Positions 1-9,563 are shown, numbered from the stretch's first letter. The stretch: 64,000 nt of DNA from a candidate division KSB1 bacterium (GCA_034506395.1 JAPDPQ010000017.1:49427-113426); one strand, 5' to 3'. Notes: a model not told the origin generated them from the letters alone. Program-made: numbers and translations.

Positions 1-759
1 ATCGCTCAGCACTCGATGATAAAGTTTATTGGTTCCCAATTGGCCAATCCATTCGCTGTGAAGCTCAATATGAGAGCCATAGGTATAGGCTGTCGTAACG
101 CCCCATTTGAACTTATCGACTTCCTTCCAAAAAGCAAGCAACGAGAGGTCGATATCACAGATCAACGTATAAAAGCGGCTGGCTAATTCATGTTTTCCCC
201 GGTGAAATTTGTCTTTATATCGGGCCTCGTTGGCATAAACGAGAGCAAAAGAGTGAAGATCGGAGAACGCATCGAAGGAGATGATCTGTTTACCCTGGTA
301 TCGTTCGAGGCGATCCGAAGGATCCGATGCGTGTCGAGCAGGTTCTAACACGCCACATGGGTTAAAAGCGTATCCCGTTCCCCATTTTAAAATTTTTCGA
401 CCAACAGTGACATGAAACGCCTCTCCAATCTCTCGATCAAAGTACAATTCTCGGATGATGGCACGATAGGCGCTGGCATCGCGATCAGTATACTCGGCCA
501 GACCTTTCATTGCCGTTGTAAATGAACCATAGTTCAAAAACAGATCTGAGCTGGTGAAATTCCCATAGCGAATCTGAGGTAACCATTTATTATCCCGGTT
601 CAGCGGCGTATCATTGAGGCGTCTGTAATAACCCTCGGTGATCAACCCAATGCGATAGTTGAGCTGACCGTCAGGCGGTGAGCAAACCGATGGAGCGGCG
701 AAGACCAAGCAATAAACGATCAAACCTAACAATGGATTTCGGCTGATGAATTTGTCCAT
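1..759 (-). CDS. Outer-membrane beta-barrel protein, C-terminus cut by window edge
   Basis: An open frame of 253 codons runs from an ATG at 759 off the left edge, so the C-terminus is missing. An AAAGAGG ribosome binding site lies 6 nt before the ATG. The N-terminus (MDKFISR..., then a hydrophobic run ending APSVCS) is a signal peptide. The rest shows alternating aromatic and polar strands, with motifs such as KILKWGTGYAFNP that resemble bacterial outer-membrane porin-like barrels (inferred, DUF1302-like at most). It is the last gene of a minus-strand run with a LolA-like protein and an ABC transporter, which suggests the outer-membrane component of the same system. The substrate is unknown. 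Confidence 0.7.
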   Translation of the reverse strand, partial: MDKFISRNPLLGLIVYCLVFAAPSVCSPPDGQLNYRIGLITEGYYRRLNDTPLNRDNKWLPQIRYGNFTSSDLFLNYGSFTTAMKGLAEYTDRDASAYRAIIRELYFDREIGEAFHVTVGRKILKWGTGYAFNPCGVLEPARHASDPSDRLERYQGKQIISFDAFSDLHSFALVYANEARYKDKFHRGKHELASRFYTLICDIDLSLLAFWKEVDKFKWGVTTAYTYGSHIELHSEWIGQLGTNKLYHRVLSD

Positions 760-794
760 CGTTGCCTCTTTATTAAAATGAAATATTCAGCATG

Positions 795-1523
795 CTATTT
801 TAATTGGGTCAAATAATTTTTATTGAAATATTTGTCTGGTAGCTCTTTCGGCTCATATTCGAGATATTCCATGATGGTATGGCTGTTGTTCCGCAAACGA
901 TCGATCAAGGTCATTTTTCGCAGCAGCCGTTTCCCATGGACGAGCTCATATTCGTCGTAGCTGACGGACTTACAGAGTTTGCCAGAGGCAAGATAGAGTT
1001 CGGCTTTGACGGGCTTCGATTCAGCCTTGGTCACCCAATATTCTGCCCGAGGATAGGTGGCGCTGGAAGTTTTCGCCGTAAGCAACAATTTATAGCAAGC
1101 CTGGTCAGCGACCTGTTCCTCGCCAAGGATTGTGGCTTGATAATCTCTCGAAAAATTCGTTCGGGCTACGTCGCCGTTCGAAGCATTGCCAGCCAATCGC
1201 TGGAGCGGCGTCACTCGGATTGGACGACGGGTATTCGGCATGTAAAGCCACATCAGATCGTCCACCATTAATAGGTATTGACCTTTTTGTTCTGAGTTGA
1301 GAAATCGAACCAGACTTTTGCCGCTCCCTTTGATCATCACTTCGAAATCAGAGCTGTCCTCAAGTTTGTCGTTTTTAAAATTTTTTATTCTGGTAAGGAC
1401 AATGAAAGACTCCCAGCTATTGCGATAAAGGTCAGCAGCGCGAAGAATCTCATCTCCAGATCCCTGGGCCTGCAACAGCCCTGCTATTAAAATTGTGCAA
1501 ATCAAAATCAGGAATTTTTTCAT
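795..1523 (-). CDS. Outer membrane lipoprotein-sorting protein (LolA-like fold)
   Basis: 242 aa with a clear N-terminal signal peptide (MKKFLILICTILIAGLLQAQG). The body matches the LolA_like/outer-membrane lipoprotein-sorting family (PF17131 type) in length and texture: a DFEVMIKGSGKSLVRF segment, then LMVDDLMWLYMPNTRRPIRV and a C-terminal LRKMTLIDRLRNN-type strand. Such periplasmic proteins are typically encoded beside an FtsX-type ABC permease and a beta-barrel, as here. A role as periplasmic carrier of a lipid or lipoprotein between the ABC transporter (1838-3917) and the barrel (1-759) is inferred. The gap to the permease is 314 nt, so separate transcription is possible. Confidence 0.82.
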   Translation of the reverse strand: MKKFLILICTILIAGLLQAQGSGDEILRAADLYRNSWESFIVLTRIKNFKNDKLEDSSDFEVMIKGSGKSLVRFLNSEQKGQYLLMVDDLMWLYMPNTRRPIRVTPLQRLAGNASNGDVARTNFSRDYQATILGEEQVADQACYKLLLTAKTSSATYPRAEYWVTKAESKPVKAELYLASGKLCKSVSYDEYELVHGKRLLRKMTLIDRLRNNSHTIMEYLEYEPKELPDKYFNKNYLTQLK

Positions 1524-1837
1524 GAACCCCTCGCCTAAAATTCAAATGCTCGAAAGTGCCGGATTCACGATCTCTTATCATTTCGAAATTTTATGAACCC
1601 AGCATTCCTATTCAATTCTTTCATCCGATCATCATTTCGCTTCTTCAAACTATTGTTGAGCTCCTCATTAGCATTTTTGAAATCTAGAAAAAGGATGAGT
1701 TGTATTGTTCAAAGAAAAACGAAATCTTGTCAAGCAATGATCAAAATAGGTCCGCTTTACAGCTATGCCTTGCCTGATGTTAACAATTTTGCTGTTTGTG
1801 CCATAGATACCAAGAGCGACCGAGTTTGGTCAAACGA
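1524..1837. other. Intergenic region, nothing recognised
   Basis: About 314 bases between the LolA-like gene and the FtsX-like permease, both on the minus strand. I see no RNA gene, strong hairpin or credible small reading frame. Confidence 0.5.
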
Positions 1838-3067
1838 TCAAATATGCCCCAGTGCATCGACAATTTTCATTCTAGCGGCTTTGGCAGCCGGGATGAGCGT
1901 TGAAACTATGGCGGTGATGACCATGAATATGAAGCTTCCCAAATAAATGCTCAAGACGTAATGGACATTGAGCGGATAGCCGAATGTCGATCCCGGTGGT
2001 GGTGGCATCATAATGCCAGCGTGATTGATGGCGAAAGACAAAAGAAATCCTAGCACCAGCCCAGTAACCGAGGCGATGACGCCGATGACTAATCCTTCCA
2101 ATAAGAAATTTGTCAACAAGCGCCGACCTGAAGTGCCGATCGCCATGAGTGTCCCGATCTCCTTTGTCCGCTCGAAAATGGACATCATCATGGTATTGGA
2201 TGAGGCTAATAGGACAACAATAAAAATCAGCACGCCCATAAATCCAAAAATGGTGTTGTAGAGTTTGACCACTGCCTGATAAAATGTGGCCAATTCGTAC
2301 CACTTTTTGATTTTATAATCTGGAAGCAATTTTGAAATTTGTTCGGCAGCCAGATCGGTTATCTCCGTCGCTTTAAGCACGACCACGATTTTGGTCACGC
2401 GATCGGTCACTAACAGGTTCTGCGCGGTGGCCAGTTTAACTTTGAGCAGACGAGCATCCAATTCTGGAACGCCAGTTGAGAAGACGCCGACCAGTTTCAC
2501 ATCTACCGCATTGAGCGCTCCAGAGGTAGTGGTCACCATTAAGGTCAGATAATCGCCGATATTCGCCTTGAGCGCTTTCGCCAGCCCCGAGGCCAAGATC
2601 ACTTCATCCTCGTCCAAATCCGATGGTTGCTCATCTAAATGATGTCCCATGTCCATGCGGATACGCGATTCGGAAAGCTGGCGCTCCTCTTTCGGCGCTA
2701 TTGCTTCCCCTATGAACGCTTCGGATTTTTCACCGTTGGAGAGCAACCCCATAAAATTGATGCGCGGCATGGCAAACTGGACCGATTCAATCGATTGAAT
2801 AAGCTTGATCAAACTGTCCGATCGCTCGATCCCAAATTGCAGCGGCTTATCCTCCTCCTCTTCCAGATATTGTGGATTAAACATCTGAAGATGCCCGTAT
2901 TGTCCTCTGATGGCGTTTTCTCCTAAGCCCCAGAACGAATATTTCATGAATCCCCCAGCCAGAATTAACGAGATAACTCCAAACGCCATGATGAGGCCAG
3001 TGATCGTGGTGCGACGCAAATTGCGTGTGACATTTTTTAATGCAAGGATGAAAAATTTTGCTTTCAT
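1838..3067 (-). CDS. FtsX/MacB-type ABC transporter permease
   Basis: 409 aa from the ATG at 3067, preceded by GAGGG. An in-frame upstream extension to 3151 would overlap the ATPase gene and has no good ribosome site. One N-terminal membrane helix (about residues 20-42) is followed by a large periplasmic MacB_PCD-like domain (about 45-260) and three C-terminal helices (FMGVLIFIVVLLASSNTMMM; a glycine-rich second helix; a last helix ending STLIPAAKAARMKIVDALGHI). FERTKEIGTLMAIG is the typical FtsX cytoplasmic coupling motif. With the ATPase just upstream it forms a LolCDE/MacB-type exporter. Mechanotransmission rather than solute transport is the family expectation. Confidence 0.92.
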   Translation of the reverse strand: MKAKFFILALKNVTRNLRRTTITGLIMAFGVISLILAGGFMKYSFWGLGENAIRGQYGHLQMFNPQYLEEEEDKPLQFGIERSDSLIKLIQSIESVQFAMPRINFMGLLSNGEKSEAFIGEAIAPKEERQLSESRIRMDMGHHLDEQPSDLDEDEVILASGLAKALKANIGDYLTLMVTTTSGALNAVDVKLVGVFSTGVPELDARLLKVKLATAQNLLVTDRVTKIVVVLKATEITDLAAEQISKLLPDYKIKKWYELATFYQAVVKLYNTIFGFMGVLIFIVVLLASSNTMMMSIFERTKEIGTLMAIGTSGRRLLTNFLLEGLVIGVIASVTGLVLGFLLSFAINHAGIMMPPPPGSTFGYPLNVHYVLSIYLGSFIFMVITAIVSTLIPAAKAARMKIVDALGHI

Positions 3068-3113
3068 TATGCCCTCGTGTTTTGCTGTGAACGTAAGAGA
3101 ACTTGTTCTGCGG

Positions 3114-3917
3114 TCATTTCTTACTGGAGGAAGATTTTTTTCGTCCCCCACGGCGCTGATGGTGAGAAGCCGAGGCGGTTTTCGTCCTCGGAGTCGAGAC
3201 GTCGGTAGTGCCGGTGACAGAAGAGTTTTCGGGCTGGATGATGCTCTCTATTTGCCCATCGCGAAGCTGAATGATTCGTCGGGCGATTTGAACGATCTTG
3301 GGATCGTGAGTGGAGAAAATAAACGTAACGTTCTCCTCGCGATTTAATTTGGCCATCAATTTTAAAATATCTTGGGCGGTATTGGAATCGAGGTTTGCAG
3401 TGGGTTCATCAGCCAGCACGATTTTTGGTTTATTGACAAGCGCTCGAGCGATTGCCACCCGTTGACATTGGCCCCCAGAGAGCTCCCGTGGCTTATGATG
3501 CGCCAGGTCACTCAATCCCACCTCTGACAAAACCTGTTCGACACGTTTCTTCCGTTCGGTCCCAGAGAGTCCCGTAAGCAAAAGCGGATATTCCACATTC
3601 TCATAGGCACTCAATACCGGGATTAAATTGAAGGATTGAAAAATGAAACCAATATTATGAAGCCGCAGTCGGTGCAATTGTCCCAAACCGTTATAGCTGA
3701 TTTTTTTGCCATCAAGGTAAATTGTTCCCTGGCTTGGTACATCAATGAGCCCGATGAGATTCAGCAACGTCGTTTTGCCGCTGCCCGATGGCCCAGAGAC
3801 CGCTACAAATTCGCCCATAGTGAAATCAAGTGTGATATCTTTCAAAGCCAAGACCTGAATATTTTTCCCCATTGTGTAAATTTTCGAAACGTTTTTCAAT
3901 TCAATCAGCGGAGTCAT
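3114..3917 (-). CDS. ABC transporter ATP-binding protein (LolD/MacB type)
   Basis: 267 aa. The start at 3917 is chosen because its ATG overlaps the TGA of the upstream TPR gene (ATGA, translational coupling), and GGAAAGG precedes it. Visible motifs: Walker A GPSGSGKTT (42-50), Q-loop in FIFQSFNLIP, signature LSGGQCQRVAIARAL, Walker B KIVLADEPTANLD and H-loop FSTHD. This is the LolD/MacB/FtsE class that works with FtsX-like permeases, the next gene. The last ~40 residues form a Thr/Ser-rich, then strongly basic tail (QRRGGRKKSSSSKK) beyond the usual family end; its role is unknown. Confidence 0.95.
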   Translation of the reverse strand: MTPLIELKNVSKIYTMGKNIQVLALKDITLDFTMGEFVAVSGPSGSGKTTLLNLIGLIDVPSQGTIYLDGKKISYNGLGQLHRLRLHNIGFIFQSFNLIPVLSAYENVEYPLLLTGLSGTERKKRVEQVLSEVGLSDLAHHKPRELSGGQCQRVAIARALVNKPKIVLADEPTANLDSNTAQDILKLMAKLNREENVTFIFSTHDPKIVQIARRIIQLRDGQIESIIQPENSSVTGTTDVSTPRTKTASASHHQRRGGRKKSSSSKK

Positions 3918-4570
3918 TTTGCTACCTTTCCATTTTGTGCCTTCCATTCTTGTTCGGCTTTTTTTGCCCAATCGCTTTCTGGAGCGATGGTCATCGCCTG
4001 ATGAAAATATTGGGTGGCACGTTCGAGATCATCATCTTTTTTGTAAGTGAGCCCAGCTCGATAGTAGATCATGGCTTGTTGTTCCTTTGACCAGCGCCGA
4101 AAATCTGGATGCGTCATGATGTACTCAAAATCCAGCCGGCTTATTTCCAATCGCCCGAAAAATGAAGGCAAGTGATAACTATTCATCGCGCGTACCCATC
4201 GAACTGCCAGATTGTCTGGGGTCAGCGCTACTGCCCGATCGATCGAGTCAATCCCTTGTTTGGTGAGCTTCAGCTTTTTATGGACCGCGGATTCCAAATT
4301 GCCGCACCAAGTCAAAATATTTCCCAGATAGGCCAACACGATGGGATCATCGGGCTTTTGCTGATTCAATTCTCTGAAAACTTCTTTACAATCCTCTAAA
4401 GCGGATTTATCTCCAGTCTGAGCCAAATGATGATAGACAATCCCCAGTTCCAGCAGCAAGTCACCACAATCGGATTGTTGTGCCCGTTTGCGTTCCAAGC
4501 TTGTAATATAGTTAAGCAATTCGATCTTTGATAGCGTATTGAGGTGACATTCTAATGTTATGTTCTCCAT
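3914..4570 (-). CDS. TPR-repeat protein
   Basis: 218 aa from the ATG at 4570, which has a weak GGACT upstream; an ATG at 4600 adds ten residues without a ribosome site. The protein is soluble, with no signal peptide, and built of helical pairs. A clear tetratricopeptide motif sits near the C-terminus (AGLTYKKDDDLERATQYFHQ), and weaker repeats lie around LLLELGIVYHHLAQTGDKSA and VLAYLGNILTWCGNLESAV. Its stop overlaps the ATPase start, so it belongs to the exporter operon and may scaffold or regulate it. No specific family name is recognised. Confidence 0.75.
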   Translation of the reverse strand: MENITLECHLNTLSKIELLNYITSLERKRAQQSDCGDLLLELGIVYHHLAQTGDKSALEDCKEVFRELNQQKPDDPIVLAYLGNILTWCGNLESAVHKKLKLTKQGIDSIDRAVALTPDNLAVRWVRAMNSYHLPSFFGRLEISRLDFEYIMTHPDFRRWSKEQQAMIYYRAGLTYKKDDDLERATQYFHQAMTIAPESDWAKKAEQEWKAQNGKVAK

Positions 4571-5153
4571 AAGAGTCCGTGGCTCAATTATGATGTTCAA
4601 AATTCAACTATGTGAATGCTGAAAATTGTGATTTTTAGAATTGATTTCTGACGTTTTCGACTTCCTGGAAAGGGAAAAGGATAAGCCTTTAAGATTGTTG
4701 AATACCGAAGGATCATGTTTCACAGTATGTCCCATCGCCTTGCCCAACAATTCTATCCAATTTCAGATTCGTTATGGATAGATACGTCCATAAGGCGAAA
4801 TTTGCGGAGGGACTCGGTGAAAAAACTGATGTGGAGAATTGATGGTTTTGCAATTGAGGCGGGATCGCTGCTAAAGGTAACATCTTTTTTAATAGGCGGC
4901 CGAAACAGAATCGTATGTTAGACTCAATGATCCGGTTAGCTGGCAAAAAATTAACTCAGAACGCTGAAGCAAGATTGTTCAATAAGTAGAAGTGTAATTC
5001 GAGTAGGAACAAAACTCATTTGCTGAGGCCGAATGGCATCTTCTAAATTCCAAGCTTCATCATAGGTAAATTTGAAAACAATGGTGTGGGTAAGGAGCTT
5101 GCAATATTAAGCCTGATACGACCGAAAACTGTTTTTTAAATCCTGGCGTTGGA
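4571..5153. other. Intergenic region, nothing recognised
   Basis: About 580 bases upstream of the TPR-ABC operon and downstream of the UbiA gene. Short open frames here have no ribosome site or recognisable product. It presumably holds the promoter of the minus-strand exporter operon, but I could not fix one. Confidence 0.4.
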
Positions 5154-5996
5154 CTAAAATTTGCCAAGATAGATGGCAATCAGACCAGCGAACATATTTA
5201 GTTTCAAAATCAGGCTCAATCGGGATAAATTGGACGGGACAGGATTTTTCCACATGGCAACGAGCACATAGATAATGATCCCATCAACGACGAGGACGAC
5301 CATGGCCAAATAATACGGTCCGAACACCTGGATGATATAAGGGATGAGCGTGAGCAGGATGAGGAAACAATAAATTGCTGTAGCGAGAATCAGGGCTGGC
5401 TTCTCACCATGCCGAATCGGGAGCGTTACAATCTGATCGGCACGATCGCCAGCGACGTCCTCGACATCTTTGATGATTTCTCGACCTAAATGATAAAAAA
5501 ACGAAAAAAGGGCAGGGATCAGCGCCAGACGGATGCGATTAACAGCCAGACCGCCGTAGATAAAAGCCAGAGCAGTGATCAGGCTAACTGTGAGATTGCC
5601 CCATAATACAGTCCGTTTCAGGCGATAGCTATAAAAAAACAGCAGTACCGAGGCGAACAAGCTGAGAGCGAATGCTGCTGGGTTGATCAATGCGCCGATC
5701 GCGACGCCAGCGATAAACAGCACCATCGAGAAGATAAGACCTTCTTTTGGTGCGATAATTCCAGCGGCCAGGGGGCGATGAGGCTTGTTAATTTTGTCGA
5801 TAGCGATATCATAATAATCGTTGATCGCATTGGCCGCTCCCGCGATGATGCCCCCAGAGAGGCTGGCATAAAGGACCTTGAGCAACGGTTGAACTGTCCC
5901 AGTGATGAACGCCCCCATAAAAATTGAGAACATGCCGATGACTACATTCAGCGGCCGAGTGAGCAACAGAAAATATTTGAATCGGTTCTTTGCCAA
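5154..5996 (-). CDS. UbiA-family prenyltransferase, DGGGP-synthase-like
   Basis: 280 aa from a TTG at 5996, chosen because AAAGGAG lies 6 nt upstream and it gives the family-typical N-terminus MAKNRFKYFLLLTRPLN; a TTG 81 nt further up has no ribosome site. Eight to nine membrane helices are visible. The first Asp-rich prenyl-diphosphate motif is NDYYDIAID (59-67), followed by KPHRPLAAG; the second is KDVEDVAGDRADQIVTLPI. The spacing and the second motif resemble (di)geranylgeranylglyceryl phosphate synthases more than UbiA or MenA. It would transfer a polyprenyl chain to a lipid acceptor at the membrane. The acceptor is not deducible here. Confidence 0.85.
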   Translation of the reverse strand: MAKNRFKYFLLLTRPLNVVIGMFSIFMGAFITGTVQPLLKVLYASLSGGIIAGAANAINDYYDIAIDKINKPHRPLAAGIIAPKEGLIFSMVLFIAGVAIGALINPAAFALSLFASVLLFFYSYRLKRTVLWGNLTVSLITALAFIYGGLAVNRIRLALIPALFSFFYHLGREIIKDVEDVAGDRADQIVTLPIRHGEKPALILATAIYCFLILLTLIPYIIQVFGPYYLAMVVLVVDGIIIYVLVAMWKNPVPSNLSRLSLILKLNMFAGLIAIYLGKF

Positions 5997-6173
5997 GATG
6001 CTCCTTTGATCAGATTTTTCAAATTTGACAGTGTTTTTTCCTTTGTTGATTAGGAAAGATAGGGGGACATCAGTCAAACAATTTGAAAATTTCTCTTACT
6101 GCTTGAGCTACAATCCTTTGGTTGTTGGCAGCGAAACGTTAAGCGCTATTTTGGGCAAATTACTGAACGGGTT

Positions 6174-8060
6174 CTATCGTTTTTGCAACAGCCGATCAAT
6201 TTTTTCAATGAATCTATCTGGCCCGAGATACCCGATTTCTCGCATATCCATTTGTTCTTGTCCGTCTGCTGTGATAAAGACCAAGGTCGGCATCCCCGTC
6301 ACGCTGAACTGCTGCATGAAACGTTTGATATTTTCATCCGGGGCAGTGCAATCAACTTTCACCATTGTTAATTGTTTAGAAATTTCGATCACACGTTCAT
6401 CTCTGAAAGTGGTTCGATCCATTTCTTTGCAGGGAGCACACCAATCAGCGTAGAAATCAATAAAAATTGGTTTGCCTTCGGTTTGAAGTTCGGCCAAAGA
6501 TTGGTCTGTGTAATGGACCCAATTCAGTTCTGAGGGCTTGGCGTGAATAGCACGATTGGTCAAGAAAATGCCGAATACGATCATTGCCAGTCCAAAGATA
6601 GCTCGAGCGATCTTGAACGCACGAGTATAACCTGGTGCATGATCCAAAAATCCCAAGAGCAACCCGCCAAATATGGCCAATAACCCAAAGAAGAAGCCCA
6701 GTTGATCGTAAACATGTCGAGCTTGCGGCAAGAAGAAATAAAGGGCAACGCCGATGAGCAACACTCCGAACAACTTTCGAATCCAAACCATCCACATGCC
6801 AGATTGGGGGAGTTTGCTCAACAAACTGGAAAAAGTCGCTAATATCAAATATGGCACTCCGAGCCCCAGCCCCATGACGAAGAACAATAACGTGCCCTTC
6901 GCAACGATGCCCAATTTGGCCACCAGACCGACCAAACCGATAATAATACCCGCAGCGCAGGGAGCAATGACCACCCCAACAGTTAAGCCCATGATCAATG
7001 CACCAATTGTTCCCTCACGAGATTTTCCGAGCGAACTGGATAACCACGCGGGGACGGTTATTTCAAACGCACCGAACATGCTGGCTGCCATGGCGAGAAT
7101 GATGACGGTGACAGCAACCACAAACCACGGATTTTGGAATAAAAATCCCCACTGCTTACCTGCGAGGCCAGAGATCAACCCCAAAGCGGCGAAGATCAGG
7201 GCAATTCCGATCACGTAGAACAATGCCATCACGAAACTTGAACCTCGGCCCTTGCCGCTTTGCCCCCCGAAATAGCCCACTGTCAGTGGGATCACAGGAT
7301 AGACACAAGGAGTAAGGTTCAAGGCCAGGCCAAAGATGAAAAATGCCAATAACGCGTAAGGCAATCCTTTTTCGATAACCTGCTTGGCTTTCAATTCATC
7401 CGAGGTAAACGCCACAGGGGCACTTGCTCTACTGGTAGTGGGCACAGATGGCTGCGCAATTGAGGCTGTCGGTTGCTCGATCACAGCAGTTTCAATTCGT
7501 TCGGTCTGGTTCGGCTCTTTAGGAGTAGCAATTTGACTGAAAGGTTTGCTCTCCCTCTCCACGCTGCCAGGCACCACTTCAATAGGGATTTCAAAGGGCT
7601 CTGACGTTGGCGCAAAACAATTATTGTCATTGCACGCTTGATAACTCACCGATCCTTTAATCGTGCTTGTTCCGATCGGAAACTGATCTGACAGCGTTAG
7701 TGAGGCTAAAAAATCTATAGTTCCCTCGTAAACCGAGAGTGGCTCCTCCGAAAATGAAAATTTGAGCAATTTCGGATCAGAATAATGGATTGCACTGAAA
7801 GAAGCATGATCCATCGGCTCGAACTTTACCACTGTCGGGATCAAATAGGGCTCGGTGGGTTGATGGGAATTGATATGAAACCCTGGTGCGATCGTCACCG
7901 AAATACTCAAATTGACTGTCATGCCTGGAGAGACCTTCTCAGGCGAAATTTTTGATGAGACGGTCAAGAATTTCATGTTCATAAAGTCTTGTGCTAATCC
8001 AGCGGACAGAAGCATGAAGGATGTAACCAAGCCTACTGATACACGACGCAAGATTTTCAT
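6174..8060 (-). CDS. dsbD: Thiol:disulfide interchange protein DsbD
   Basis: 628 aa, full-length three-domain DsbD. Signal peptide at 1-23. N-terminal periplasmic DsbD-alpha domain carrying the reactive pair C143/C148 (QACNDNNCFA). A Pro/Thr-rich linker (~165-220). A membrane domain of eight helices with the paired cysteines in TPCVYPVIPL (C252) and IAPCAAG (C368). A C-terminal thioredoxin domain with DWCAPCKEM (C541, C544). It passes electrons from cytoplasmic thioredoxin across the inner membrane to periplasmic disulfide and cytochrome-maturation proteins. A GGGAG ribosome site precedes the ATG. Confidence 0.96.
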   Translation of the reverse strand: MKILRRVSVGLVTSFMLLSAGLAQDFMNMKFLTVSSKISPEKVSPGMTVNLSISVTIAPGFHINSHQPTEPYLIPTVVKFEPMDHASFSAIHYSDPKLLKFSFSEEPLSVYEGTIDFLASLTLSDQFPIGTSTIKGSVSYQACNDNNCFAPTSEPFEIPIEVVPGSVERESKPFSQIATPKEPNQTERIETAVIEQPTASIAQPSVPTTSRASAPVAFTSDELKAKQVIEKGLPYALLAFFIFGLALNLTPCVYPVIPLTVGYFGGQSGKGRGSSFVMALFYVIGIALIFAALGLISGLAGKQWGFLFQNPWFVVAVTVIILAMAASMFGAFEITVPAWLSSSLGKSREGTIGALIMGLTVGVVIAPCAAGIIIGLVGLVAKLGIVAKGTLLFFVMGLGLGVPYLILATFSSLLSKLPQSGMWMVWIRKLFGVLLIGVALYFFLPQARHVYDQLGFFFGLLAIFGGLLLGFLDHAPGYTRAFKIARAIFGLAMIVFGIFLTNRAIHAKPSELNWVHYTDQSLAELQTEGKPIFIDFYADWCAPCKEMDRTTFRDERVIEISKQLTMVKVDCTAPDENIKRFMQQFSVTGMPTLVFITADGQEQMDMREIGYLGPDRFIEKIDRLLQKR

Positions 8061-8593
8061 TGAATCGCTCCCGAAAATTAACCCGACTAATGATTACTGC
8101 TATTTTACTCAAATTCAAAATGTCAGTTCCTAAATGCATTAGATGAACGTTACCAAACAACGATGCAATGATCTTAAAAGTTATGGTGTCAATTTCGAAA
8201 TAACTATAATGATCGGCCGAGAAACAAATTGTCAATCGGATAGAGAACGGGCAGAAGAAAAGAATGATTTCAATTTTTATAGCCGGGTGCTATTTTCCAA
8301 ATTATCGGATGGCGAATGAGAAATTTTGATCGATCACTTCCGCTAAAAATCAAGGGGGAGGTGTTCATTCCCTAAAATTTTGCTAATAAAATTGCTTGCT
8401 TTGAATCAAATAAATTGCTATCTTTTAGCGATGAAGGGAATTAAACTCTTGCAACAAAGCTGCATAAATTTTATCGCATTCTTGATTGCGAAAGTGCCCC
8501 TGTTTGATCCGAAGAGGATGAATCTTCTTTATTCAACCTTTCAATTATCCACAGTATATTCAATCAAACATAATAACTTTGAGGGAGGCTCAG
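8061..8593. other. Divergent intergenic region between dsbD and the proline dehydrogenase gene
   Basis: About 530 A+T-rich bases separate two divergently transcribed genes and must hold both promoters. TTGACA-like hexamers on the minus strand near 8190-8240 lack a well-spaced, well-matched -10, so I do not call a promoter. No RNA gene is visible. Confidence 0.4.
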
Positions 8594-9511
8594 ATGATCT
8601 GGTTCAATAATCTCATTGCCAAAATTCTGCCCTATTTTCCGAAACCCTTTGTGGGAATTTTTGCCCGTCAATATATTGCTGGAGAAACGCTGGAAGATGC
8701 GGTGCGTGAAGTGAAAAATTTGAACGCTCAGGGCATTTGTGCAACAATTGATCTGTTAGGTGAAGAGAAAAAGGTAAAAGAGGATGCATTGAAAGCTGTC
8801 GAGGTGTACTTACAGGTGTTAAATGTGATCGCCCAGGAGAAATTGGATGCGAATATTTCTGTGAAACCCACCCATATGGGATTAAAATTGGACAAAGAAT
8901 TTTGTTATCAAAACATCAAAAGACTGGTCGAAGCAGCCAAACAGATCAACAATTTTGTTCGAATTGATATGGAAGATTCATCATGTACCGATGATACCAT
9001 TGATATTTACCTGCGCTTAAAGCAGGAGTATGATAATGTGGGTACCGTTTTCCAATCCTATTTGCGTCGCCTTGTGGGCGATCTTAATCGCGTCATTCCA
9101 CATAAGGCGAATTTGCGACTGTGTAAAGGTGCCTATTATTGGGAGAAGCGGGAGGTAGTGTACAAAGACGGAGAGATTGTCAACGACTCGTTTCGCTATG
9201 CGCTGGAAAAATTGCTTTCGAATGGCTGCTATGTTGGAATTGCCACTCACGACGAAAGATTGGTCTGGGAGGGGATCAAATTGGTTGATAAGTTGCATCT
9301 GAAACGCGATGATTATGAGTTCCAGATGCTTTTAGGCGTTGATCCACAACTGCGACGCATCATTGTGGATGCCGGCCATCGGCTTCGGGTTTATGTGCCA
9401 TTCGGCAAGGAATGGTTTGCCTACTCGATCAGAAGACTACGCGAAAATCCGAAGATGGTGAATTATATACTCAAAAATACAGTATTCCGAATTTTTGGAA
9501 AGCGACAGTAG
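8594..9511 (+). CDS. Proline dehydrogenase (monofunctional PRODH)
   Basis: 305 aa from the ATG at 8594, which follows GAGGGAGG by 5 nt; an upstream TTG lies inside that ribosome site. Conserved PRODH (beta/alpha)8 motifs are visible: VKPTHMGL, IDMEDSS, FQSYLRR, RLCKGAY, IATHDERL and, near the end, YVPFGKEWFAYSIRRLRENP, the FAD/proline-binding signature. It oxidises proline to pyrroline-5-carboxylate and passes electrons to the quinone pool. The length is that of stand-alone PRODH, not fused PutA; no P5C dehydrogenase lies nearby. A strong terminator follows at 9593. Confidence 0.95.
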   Translation: MIWFNNLIAKILPYFPKPFVGIFARQYIAGETLEDAVREVKNLNAQGICATIDLLGEEKKVKEDALKAVEVYLQVLNVIAQEKLDANISVKPTHMGLKLDKEFCYQNIKRLVEAAKQINNFVRIDMEDSSCTDDTIDIYLRLKQEYDNVGTVFQSYLRRLVGDLNRVIPHKANLRLCKGAYYWEKREVVYKDGEIVNDSFRYALEKLLSNGCYVGIATHDERLVWEGIKLVDKLHLKRDDYEFQMLLGVDPQLRRIIVDAGHRLRVYVPFGKEWFAYSIRRLRENPKMVNYILKNTVFRIFGKRQ

Positions 9512-9529
9512 TTGCTAAATAGTTCGTGC

Positions 9530-9563
9530 CGATCGGCTGGCGCACTGGCTCGCCAGCCGATCG
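9530..9563. repeat. Perfect 13-bp inverted repeat (hairpin) without T-tract
   Basis: Left arm 9530-9542 (CGATCGGCTGGCG) and right arm 9551-9563 are exactly complementary around an 8-nt loop, just after the proline dehydrogenase stop. No run of T follows, so it is not an intrinsic terminator by itself; it could protect the mRNA 3' end or be a small dispersed palindrome. Confidence 0.7.

Noticed and set aside
4713..4946. Overlapping short open frames in the 4.6-5.1 kb gap
   Set aside because: No ribosome site, no family resemblance, composition like non-coding DNA.
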